A stretch of 64,000 nt of DNA from Anaspis maculata (lineage: Eukaryota > Arthropoda > Insecta > Coleoptera > Scraptiidae), in contig OX421966.1 of NCBI GenBank assembly GCA_949128115.1, positions 35,543,042-35,607,041 of the forward strand, in the 5' to 3' direction. Below, one piece after another: positions 24,867-35,055 of the stretch; positions within the stretch are counted from its first letter, which is position 1, and every line of letters starts with the position of its first letter. The translations under genes and the position numbers were made by a program. The notes under the pieces were generated by a model. The model saw only the letters and a program-made list of their open reading frames with translations, did not search any database and was not told the origin of the DNA.

Positions 24867-26489
24867 CAAAACAAAAGAAGAATTAGTAAACAGTACAGGC
24901 AAAGGTGCGACGAGTCAAGCCAACCTGTGGCCCTCTCTTCGTCGCCGTCTTATTTGGAATTTAAACCCCAACGTGAATTGTAGAGGTAAATTTGGAGTCA
25001 GATGTACTTTAGGGATATCCTGATGGGATGGACAAAGACCTCTCAAGAAGCCTATGTTCGATGAGGCCCCACGTGGGATCTACCCACTCAGGTGCTTGCC
25101 GGTGAGAGTGCCGACAAGACCGCCCAAGGTACTGATCAGAGCGGGTAAAAGCAAAAGAAGTGAGACCAAATAGGAAAACACTCCTGCAAAATTGAGTGTG
25201 TCTACATTCGTTCCCGAAGGTAAACACTTATTTTCGTTGAATGCGAGATAAGTGACATTTACAGTTGAGTTTGTGAATGGGACATTGTCGGTATTATCGA
25301 GGAACGAGAGTTGCAACCACAATTAATGAGCACTGACACCACCTTCATACTTCATTCGAGCTCCAACATTCAACGTACGCATTCTTGGTGAGGAGATTCC
25401 GTGATACTACCGGATATGTTTATAAATAAATATGCCCGTCGAATCAGGGCAGTAAAAAGTAACAATCCCGAGTCTGAAGCAGCGGCAAAAGGATTGGAAA
25501 CAAACGTGGCGATTCCCAAAAAACAACATTCCACAAACGCTCCGTTACACTAGGCAAACCAATAGCCGACAGGATTTCTTTAAATAACAGAGTATCTACA
25601 GAATGCCATCCTTTACAGAATTGCATCATAAGTAGGAACAGCAAGGGATCACGTTTAACATTTTGAAAAAGAGATCATAATTCCCCCCAAATAATAAAAG
25701 GTTAGTACTGTTAGTAGACTCAACAAGGCAGATTCATACAAGCAGGTGGACCCCCCCCAGACACGGAGAATCATGCTAGTCCCTTTTCCTTCCTTTACTT
25801 TCATGTATAACCCATCCATTTTCCATTTTCATGTAAACAATGAAATGTGAATGAATCATGAAAAGCACTGCTCTCTACTTAGCGGCTGATTTTGGGCGTA
25901 GGAGTTTATTTTTGTCGTCTTACTGTTTGTGACGTAACTTGTGGAAAAGAAACAATTAATGAAACCTCGAAATACGCGCGGCAGCGCGGCTCGGAGGCCA
26001 CGTCATGAGTGCACAAAGTGCACACCCACTAGATTACGGCCTTTGCAGTCAACATTGAGATCATTTGGGAGTAGATAAATCACACAAAATTCAAAGCAGT
26101 GCAAAGCACCTTGATTTCAAAAGGAAAAAATTGCGGGTTATGCAAGCCCGTTGAGAACAAAGAGAGCAAAGAATTTCGTGTTATGTACAATAATTTTGCG
26201 GACAAAATAGGTATCGAAATGCATGATTTGGTAAGTGGGTGGAAGCCAAAATTACGGTACAATAATCAAAGAAAGACCGACCTTAAAATGGTAAAAACGA
26301 CGCACTCTCGATGCACTGAAAACACGTGTTCTTCACCACAGCTGATTCTCTTCTCTGCCTGCGGCTGCCGCTCGCGCGCCCAGCGCCATCTCCCTCTCCC
26401 ATCGGCAAACGCTACGAACGTCGAACGTCAACGACCGTACCTACTTCAGGTACCAACGTACAAACAAAACAAAGGGGGAATACCACAGT
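24867..26489. other. intron DNA
   Basis: Apart from the uncertain hydrophobic frame at 25080-25322, nothing is recognised. Confidence 0.3.
25080..25322 (-). other. unrecognised open frame with a hydrophobic segment
   Basis: An 80-codon frame on the minus strand has several N-glycosylation-type sequons (NSTVNVTY) and then a strong hydrophobic stretch, AGVFSYLVSLLLLLPALIST. It ends TGKHLSG and a stop. It lacks an ATG (a stop codon precedes the first TTG), so if coding it would be an exon or a fragment of a membrane protein. No family was recognised. Chance is a serious alternative. Confidence 0.2.
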
Positions 26490-26555
26490 CAGAAAGAGCT
26501 TATAGGTTAGCGCGGCAGACTGCCGTGGGTTCGATCCCCACAAGTGACGTTTCAC
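26490..26555 (+). repeat. tRNA-like segment with A- and B-box words
   Basis: AGCTTATAGGTTAGCGCG resembles an internal A box, and GTGGGTTCGATCCCCAC is a good T-arm/B box with a 5-bp stem. The spacing between them is too short for a functional tRNA, so this is a SINE head or a decayed tRNA-derived repeat. Confidence 0.45.
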
Positions 26556-26671
26556 GTTTCTTGATTTAGTTGAAATGCTTGCTAAATTCAAAGACATTAT
26601 CGTGTTTCCCATAGCATGAAGAGCACCCAGGAGAAGTAAAGAAAGTCCACTACTATCACTTTAAATCGTTG

Positions 26672-27010
26672 AAGAGACAGAAGCGGAAATGGTCAACGGT
26701 CGAGAAGGAATGCTATGCGGTGCTATGGGCGATCAAAAATTTGAGATCGCACAGAAAGGGGACCCATGATATATTCGAGAAACAATTGTTGCTGGTTTTT
26801 GCGGTCAACCCAAGGTGCTGATAACAAGCAATGAACTGAACTTCGGAAGGGGAGAGTTTCAGAAGCTACTATCAATCGTATGGCATTCGACAGTTTTTCG
26901 CGGCCGACTACCATCCGCAGGCAAACCCCACGAAGCGGATTAGCAAAACGTTGGGGACCATGAGATGTTATATCATCGACATCTACTACAGCTTAAGCAA
27001 TCGGAAGGAT
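26672..27010 (+). pseudogene. broken Ty3/gypsy-type pol remnant (RNase H joined to integrase)
   Basis: From 26672 the reading has WSTVEKECYAVLWAIKNLR, the start of an LTR-retrotransposon RNase H. Within 50 bp it jumps to integrase-core words. PKVLITSNELNFG starts at about 26809, where the family usually has ITDNG, so the catalytic Asp is lost. YGIRQFFAADYHPQANPTKR starts at 26879 in another frame. The tether and the rest of RNase H are missing, and at least one frameshift separates the two integrase parts. This is a dead, internally deleted fragment. No LTRs were identified around it. Confidence 0.75.
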
Positions 27011-28071
27011 AGAAAAGCATGTTTATATTATAGGGGTGATGTGAAAGATAAACCTGATCTCAGGACGTATCTGCTGCAAGCCCCAGATTTTCTTGCAACC
27101 TCAAGACTGGGTACCGCGGCAGAGTGGGGGCATACTTTAATCTTGTCCTTGTCTCCCTTTATTTTAGGCCGCTTTTAATCGTACAGCGGCGGACGCAGGT
27201 CGTAGACGTCAGCACGCCATGTCGCAGGCACCCTTGAGCTCAACCCTTACTATTATATTACCGAAAAGAGCTCTGACGTCCATTGTGCCCACTAACTTGG
27301 AAGCAAAGCCAAAGACATCCATTAGACATTGTGACTGTGATACGTTCAAAAGCGCCCGCAAAAGTGAAGGAGCATACAGAGAGAAGAAAAACACGGAACG
27401 TCGATCATTGTGTGGCGCCCATTCAACCGGTAAAGTTCCTTAATTGACGGCGTGTATCCTGGCCGGCGAGCACAGGAGAGAGGCAAGGCAATAATCGTTC
27501 ATGAGCCGCTCGCTGCTGATGCCGATGCAGTCGCTTGACGTGCTGGCTGTTGGCTGCCCTCGCGGTTCAGCCTTTGCCATCGCAGGCTTCAAGGAGCACG
27601 AGGAAGGAAGAGATCGACCAGCTGGCCTGCAGTTCCGGCGTGGTGCGGTGCGGTGTGCGGTTATTGTCTCGAGCGTGTCTGATTGATAGTCGTTCGATGA
27701 ATTTCACGTTTCCGCGATTAATTCCCTCTCTGCGACCGACCGGGCCCGCGTTGTTGCTCCGAGAAGCGTGGCACACGGTGGCGCGGCGCGGCGTGGTGTG
27801 ATCTATCGCTATGGACGATTGGAGTTGATTGTGGGAGACAGAGAGTTGAAAAGCTGCAAAAACTCACACACGAAGTGTTGGAAATTATAGTCTTGTGTGC
27901 TTGGAATGCACAAAGGTGTTGAAGATGCACACAGGTGTTGGTAAATTCGTCCAGCAATTTGAAGGCACGCTTCCCGTAGGTACCTACGAGTACATACAGC
28001 AACAAAAAAGTTTTCTTGCAATTGGACCAGATAATCAGTGAAACTATGTCTACTTTTCATTGGTTCACTTT
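27011..28071. other. intron DNA with a GC-rich stretch
   Basis: The segment 27180-27800 is noticeably richer in GC and CpG than its surroundings and has open frames on both strands, none recognised. It could be a regulatory segment, an unrecognised exon or an old insertion. Confidence 0.3.
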
Positions 28072-30851
28072 TAGTCCTAGCGGTATAAGTAAAATTTCAT
28101 AAAAATGGCTCTAATTGTGACAAAAGTGTGAAATTTGGTGTGTGGACTCCTTAAAGCATTTGAAAGGTTTTTAGAAGGGGAGCCAAGAAAAATTTTGATT
28201 TTGATTTTTTAATTTTTTGTGACGTCATTTTTTTCATTTTTTTTTTCATTTTTGCAACTATTCAAGATGTTTTACTTTTGCTTTTGTATTATGGTGAGTA
28301 ACTGCTTAATCCAAGAAACGGAAGAGAAAATTTGCGAAAAAAATTAACTGAACTGAAATGATAGCGTTTTTTGTAAAAATCAATTTTTTCCATTTTTTTC
28401 AAAAAATACTGTGAATATGTGAAAAATTAAAAAAGGAAATATCCCTCAAAACAAGCCCTATCAGAAGTTATGAAAGTGTTTTAAAAATTCCAAGCCGTTT
28501 TTGAGATATTTGGAAATATGTTATTTCTTGCGACTGTTTCTTCGTATTAGCTTCTATTTCATTAAACATATAACAGGGTTCTTTGTTCTTGAAAATATAC
28601 TTCAGAATGATCAGACCGAAGATTTCTCAGAAGTTCATTGTAAATTGTAATTTTTCCAGTGGCGTAGATCATAAAAATTCAAATCGTTTCTACCCTCTCA
28701 CCATACTTTCTACACCACTCGATTATTTGAAAAATACATGACATTTTGGCATTATGATGATCATCCAAGATCACTTAGCATGACACTTCATTTGAAAAGC
28801 ACACAATTTTTCCGCTGATCAGACCGGCTGCGAAACAATGTATAAAAACCCGAGTATTTTACATCACTGAATTATAGTCCTAGCGGTATAAGTAAAATTT
28901 CATAAAAATGGCTCTAATTGTGACAAAAGTGTGAAATTTGGTGTGTGGACTCCTGAAAGCATTTAAAAGGTTTTCAGAAGGGGAGCCAAGAAAAATTTCG
29001 ATTTTGATTTTTCAATTCTTTGTGACGTCATTTTTTTTTCTTTTTTTTTTCTTTTTGAAACTATCCGAGATTTTTGACTTTTGTCTTTGTACTATGGTGA
29101 GTAATTGCTTATTCCAAGAAACGGAAGAGAAAATTTTTGAAAAAAATCAATTGAACTGAAATGATGACGTTTTTTGTAAAAATCAAACTTTTCAATTTTG
29201 TGTGAAATGTGAATATGTGAAAAATAGAAAATGCAACTATTCCTCAAAAAAGCCCTATCAGAAGTTCTTGAAGTGTGTCTCCAAATTCCAAGCCGTTCTC
29301 AAGATATTTGGAAAAATGTTATTTCTTGCAATTGTTCCTTCGTATTAGCTCCTATTACATCAAACACATCACAGGGTTCTTTTTTCTTAGAAATATACTT
29401 AAGAATGATCAGACCGGAGATTTCTTAGTAGTTTATTGTAAATTGTAGTTTTTCCAGTGGCGTAGATCGTGGAAATTCGAACCATTTGTACCCTCCCAAC
29501 GTACTTTCTACACCACTCGATTATTTAGAAAATATATGACATTTTGGCATCATGATCATCTAAGTTCACCTAGTATGACACTTCTTTTGAAAACAAGATG
29601 AGATCGACGATCTTGAGCACACAATTTTTCCACTGATCAGATCGACTACTAAATATTACTTTTTTTTTAAGTATATTAAGTAACATTTATTAATAGGTAA
29701 ATTTTACAAAGATAATATAGTAATAAAAACGGACATTACATTTTGTATCACCTCCTCGATCATCTCCATCATGACTGTTTTAGATACATAATAGTTTATT
29801 GTTCCCCCAAACTGAAAATTCTGCACTTTATCAACAGTAAAGTTGGTTGAGTGGCTATCACTGGCGTCGAAGGCATACATGTCATCGCATCTATTTTGTA
29901 ATTATTGCGGTTTGGAACATAGGAACATACCTACCTATTTGTTTGTAAATATTTGTATTTTATTTGACAAGATGATCATCAAAAGCCACCTGTTATGACA
30001 TCCTATTCAAAAACTCTAGGGGGGGGACAATCAACTATAATTTATCTGAAACAGTCTTGATGGAGATGATCGAGGAGATGATACAAGATGCATTGTTTCG
30101 CAGTCGATCTGATCAGCGGAAAAATGGTGTGCTTTTTAAATGAAGTGTCATGCTAAGTGATCTCGGATGATCATCATAATGCCAAAATGTCATGTATTTT
30201 TCAAATAATCGAGTGGTGTAGAAAGTATGGTGAGAGGGTAGAAACGATTTGAATTTTTATGATCTACGCCACTGGAAAAATTACAATTTACAATGAACTT
30301 CTAAGAAATCCTCGGTCTGATCATTCTGAAGTATATTTTCAAGAAAAAAGAGCCCTGTTATATGTTTGATGAAATAGGAGCTAATACGAAGAAACAGTCG
30401 CAAGAAATAACATATTTCCAAATATCTCGAAAACGGCTTGGAATTTTGAAAAACACTTCAATAACTTCTGATAGGGCTTGTTTTGAGGGATAATTGCCTT
30501 TCTTAATTTTTCACATATTCACAGTATTTTTTGAAAAAAATGGAAGAAATTGATTTTTACAAAAAACGCCATCATTTCAGTTCAGTTAATTTTTTTTGCA
30601 AATTTCCTCTTCCGTTTCTTGGATTAAGCAGTTACTCACCATAATACAAAAGCAAAAGTAAAAAATCTTGAATAGTTGCAAAAATGAAAAAAAAAATAAA
30701 AAAAATGACGTCACAAAAAATTAAAAAATCAAAATCAAAATTTTTCTTGGCTCCCCTTCTGAAAACCTTTTAAATGCTTTAAGGAGTCCACACACCAAAT
30801 TTCACACTTTTGTCACAATTAGAGCCATTTTTACGTGTACCGCTAGGACTA
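28072..30851. mobile_element. foldback element with three arm copies (E2)
   Basis: The left end is TAGTCCTAGCGGTA and the right end its exact complement at 30838-30851. TTT flanks both sides (28069-28071, 30852-30854), fitting a 3-bp target duplication. The ~785-bp arm occurs three times: direct at 28072-28858, direct again at 28875-29658, and inverted at 30067-30851. The middle copy carries an extra ~90-bp AT-rich insertion after 29655. A shared stretch around CCTCGATCATCTCCATCA (29750, inverted near 30070) shows that the second and third copies form the foldback and the first is an additional truncated arm. It has no transposase. Confidence 0.85.
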
Positions 30852-30880
30852 TTTACCCGTGCTTGAACACAGACGCTTTA

Positions 30881-32503
30881 TAGTCCAGTCAAATTAAGCA
30901 AAAATCTGGCCAAACCGGAAATAAATTCGGAAGTTGACGAAATTTGGTGGATCGATGCAGAATTCAACGTGGAATAACATACTGAAATTCCCGAAAATTC
31001 CAACGCTTGGCTTTTTTCTGGGACCAATAAAAGAGCGCCATCCTTGTAAATTTTCGATTTTTTCTGAATAACTTGTAAACTATCACATTAAGAACCCAAA
31101 AACCAGCGAAGCAAATGTAGCCCGTTAAATTCTCAAGAGATCAGTGTTAAATTCATCACTTTGTGGTTAATAGGCTCTAAGATACAGCGCCTACTAGAAC
31201 GCAGTGAAAATGACTCAAAATTTATTTCCGGATTTTACGTAACAATTTGCATAGTGTCAGTTCAGGGGCTGTAACGTGGACTGAAAATGTGCGGATTTCA
31301 ACGTGTTTCACAGTTTTGGAAAGCCAATTCAACATTCGTTATCACACTTTTGTCCAGAAGTCGCCAACTTCAAAATGGTACTTTCCCTCAACCTTTGAAA
31401 TCGATACTTGAAGTCCCGAAGAATCCCCAAAGATCGATTGTTTTGATACCATGCCATCCGCCTACTTTTCCAAGTAGAGAAAAACCATCCAGGGAATATG
31501 TGAAGAATTGGATACCAAAACCATAGGATGTTTCAGAATGTTTTTCCCAGTGATGGTTCCTGAGTTGAATGGGTTGAAAGACTAAAACGACCTATTTGGA
31601 GAAAAAGATAGGTAGTCCGGACACTAACTGCTGAATACTGTACGGATCTTGCATTTGATGATACAGAATGGCACTCAGCAGACGTAGTGAATATACTTAT
31701 GTACTTTCCACGTCTGCCAAGTGGCATCTTACACCTAAAATGCAAGGTTCGTACAGTATTCAGCAGTTAGTGTCCGAACTACCAAATTTTTTTCCAAGTA
31801 GGTCGGTTTAGTCTTTTAACCCATATACCTCAGGAACCATCATTAGGAAAAAGATTCTGAAACATGTTATTTTTTTGGTATTTAATCTTTCACATATTCT
31901 CCAGATGGTTTTTCCATACTTGGAAAATGAAGCAAATGGTATGGTATGAAAATAATCGATTTTTGGGGATTCTTCGGAACTTCAAGTATAAATTTGAAAG
32001 GTCGAGGAAAAGTACCATTTTGAAGTTGGCGACTTCTAGACAAAAGTGTGATACCAAATGTTGAATTGGCTTTCCAAGATTGTAAAACACACTGAAATCC
32101 GCACATTTGCTGTCCACGTTACAGCCCTTGAACTGACACTATGCAAATTGTTACGTAAAATCCGGAAATAAATTTTGAGTCATTTTCACTGCGTTCTAGC
32201 AGACGCTGTATCTCGTAGACTATCAACCACAAAGTGATGAATTTGATACTGATCTCTTGATAATTTAACGCGCTACATTTGCTTCGCTGGTTTTTGTATT
32301 CTCAAGGTGATAGTTTACAAGTTATTCAGAAAAAATCGAAAATTTACAAGGATGGCGCTCTTTTATTGGTCCTAGAAAAAAAGCCAATCATTGAAATTTT
32401 CGGGAATTTCAGTATGTTATTCCACGTTAAATTCTGCATCGATCCACCAAATTTCGTCAACTTCCGAATTTCTTTCCGGTCAAAACCTATTTTGACTGGA
32501 CTA
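30881..32503. mobile_element. foldback element with TTA target duplication (E4)
   Basis: TAGTCCAGTCAAA at 30881 is answered by TTTGACTGGACTA ending at 32503. TTA is duplicated at 30878-30880 and 32504-32506. The arms are ~800 bp and highly similar, for example around ATCGATGCAGAATTCAACGT (30953) and its complement near 32440. The central part includes a further hairpin around GTACAGTATTCAGCAGTTAG (31747). The element starts only 30 bp after the end of the preceding foldback. Short frames within it are unsupported. Confidence 0.85.
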
Positions 32504-33161
32504 TTACACCTGTCTTTTCACAATTGTTCAATGAACTTTTACAAAAGTAGTTTACACTCACACCTTGAAGGACTGGATATGGCATTTCTATATTTAAATC
32601 TGGAGCTGCTTTTATGTCAGTTTGGTCAAAACATAATGAAATAAACAAAATAATTATGTCGCAAAACTTTTGGAAAATCACGACTTCGTCTCCAAAAAAA
32701 AAAAACGACAAAGTTTCGAAACTGAAGATTTTGAGCTGCTTTTGGTTCAGGACTTTGAGAACCACCAAAATTCAACAGTTTACAGTTTGAAAATACATAT
32801 ATCCATAGATTCTCATTTTCTTACTAGAGAAAAGTGCTCGAAATTTTCGAAACTTCTCGCAACGATTCATGAAAGTTTTTCAAACGTCTTTTGAATAGCT
32901 TATCGCTTAATATTGTATACAGAAAACAGAAACTGAGCAACAGTTTTATTTGAGGTGCCCTTGTTCTAGAAGTTTTAGTATGGACAGGGAGCTGGTGCCT
33001 CAAAACTTACGTCATAAAGTACATGATTTTAACCCTGTAGGTCTAATGTGCGTCGATCAGGTTGTTAAAAATGTGTATGTCTCACATGTCAAACCAGGGG
33101 CTTTCGGCTGGTATAGACTTGTCAATTTTCGAAAAATAGCCAAAATTTACGTCCTAAGGTA

Positions 33162-33374
33162 CAGTTTGGAGCGAAATGATTCATACGGCACCGCTAAGAA
33201 GTCGGCTGGATTTCAGAAATGTTAGCTGCTTGGATTGTTCTTGAATGCCAGTTTTGATTAGAGATTGGTCGTAATCAAAACGGCCATTCAAGAACGATCC
33301 AAGGAGCTAACATTTCTGAAATCCAGCCGACTTCCTAGCGGTGCCGTATGGAATCATTATTTCGCTCCCAACTG
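33162..33374. mobile_element. 213-bp TA-flanked MITE nested in a foldback arm
   Basis: CAGTTTGGAGCGAAATGATT and its near-complement at about 33353-33374 are terminal inverted repeats, with TA on both sides (33160-33161 and 33375-33376). Most of the ~100-bp arms match closely, with a loop around TTGATTAGAGATTGGTCG. The opposite arm of the surrounding foldback (near 38110-38125) still has the uninterrupted site reading AAGGTACATGAATG on the complementary strand, which shows the exact insertion point. TA duplication suggests Tc1/mariner mobilisation. Confidence 0.8.
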
Positions 33375-33604
33375 TACATGAATGAAACCAACGGGCTTTT
33401 GTGTGGGGACATTTCCTTAATCAAAAGATGAAATTTTTGGGGGCTTTCGGTCCAGAAGACAAGTTTAAATTTTCAAAACGGGCCAAAATACATTCCCTCC
33501 TGGAGACTTCCCTTAGACATAATTTTAAGAATGAACAACGATTCTGACATGATTTTTTACGTAGGTTTTGAATTTGTTTACAAAATTTCTAAATTGTATA
33601 TCAC

Positions 33605-34957
33605 TAGTCCGGGGGTTAGTGACATGAACCTTGCACTTTGTGACAAAAGCACAAAAATTGGTAGGATAGTTCACAACCTTAACAGCATCAGTCACCATGT
33701 CGCTATCGTTCTTCACTGTTGAGAAAAATAAAGTCTTTGGCTGGTACGAAAAATTTGTTTTAATTTTTTTTTTCACCTACAAGAACATGAAAAATTGGCG
33801 CGTTTGATCTTTTTTCCCACATTTCCGCATCAGCTCATTCCATGTATGAAGTCGAAAATGCGAGAGACCAATTTTCGGGAGAACGCCAAGCAAAGAAGTG
33901 AGCAATTTTCACTGCCCAGTTCAACAGCGGTTTTTTTTAATATTCCCAGTCGATATTACTGATACCATTACCAGAGAAAAATAGGTTGGACTATCCTCTA
34001 ACGATATTTCAAAACTTCAAATGGGGACCCACACGTAAAAATCTCGTGGAATTTTTTTTATCAAGAGCGGTAAGAAGGTTTTCAGCTCTCAGTTGTACCC
34101 ATTCCGGGGAAAATGGAGCAGGTAGCTGCAAAAGTTTTCTGCACAACTGGTTTTCACGGCAAGCAGTGCTATTATTATTTTGGACCGGGATCCTCTTCTT
34201 CAACTTTACTCGAGTAGACCCTTTTATGAGGTCCTGGTCCTTGACAATGAGTGTTTAAGCCGCATGTTCTGAGCAAAGTACTTTTGGCAGTCCCTATCAC
34301 GCACTTGCACAGTCCTAGAGGCATTTTACCGCCCTCAATAAAAATTAGTCTACGGGATTTTTGCGTGCGGTTCCGCATTTAAAATCTTGAAATATTGTTA
34401 GAGGATAGTCCAACCTATTTTTCCCTAGTAATGGTATCAGTAATATCGATTAGGAATATTAAAAAAACCGCTGTTGAACTGGGCAGTGAAAATTGCTCAC
34501 TTCTTTGTTTGGCATTCTCCCGAAAATAGGTTCCTCACATTTTAGACTTTATACATGGAATAAGCTGATGCGGAAATGTGGGAAAAAACATCAGACGCGC
34601 CAATTTTTCATGTTCTTGTAGGTGGAAAAAAATTAAAACAAATTTTTCGTACTAGCCGAAGACTTTATTTTTTTTTAACAGTGACGAATGACAGCGCCAT
34701 GGTGACTGATGCTGTTAAGGTTTATAGTGGAGTCATACGTTTACTTTTTATTGGATATAGCGATATTAATAAGTGGTTCCGTAGGAGCCCCACCCCTTTC
34801 AAATTTCAGGGGCCCTTTGGCAACCCCCCGAGAAAAAATCTGCGTGGCGCTTCGACTCAATCGAAAGAGCAAGGTCTTGTGGACTGTCCTACCAATTTTT
34901 GTGCTTTATCAACAAATGCAAGGTTCACTTGATTTTTGGTCACTAACCTCCGGACTA
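33605..34957. mobile_element. foldback element with TAGTCCGGGGGTTAGTGAC ends (E9)
   Basis: The left end TAGTCCGGGGGTTAGTGAC is answered by GTCACTAACCTCCGGACTA ending at 34957. Arms of ~420-560 bp match, for example around CGCATCAGCTCATTCCATGT (33826) and its complement near 34554-34573. Flanks are CAC and CAA, a weak or mutated 3-bp duplication. The loop (about 34026-34394) has no transposase. A similar terminus is found inside E1 near 6382-6401. Confidence 0.75.
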
Positions 34958-35055
34958 CAATTACAGGGTGCAACATCGAAATTTTTTCTCAAATCGGACA
35001 CCTGTATTTTAAAATGGAAATCGATTCCGCTTTTCATCCTGATTATAAATATATA

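Noticed and set aside
26490..26555. Functional tRNA gene
   Set aside because: The B box is good, but the distance to the A-box-like word is too short for an anticodon arm.
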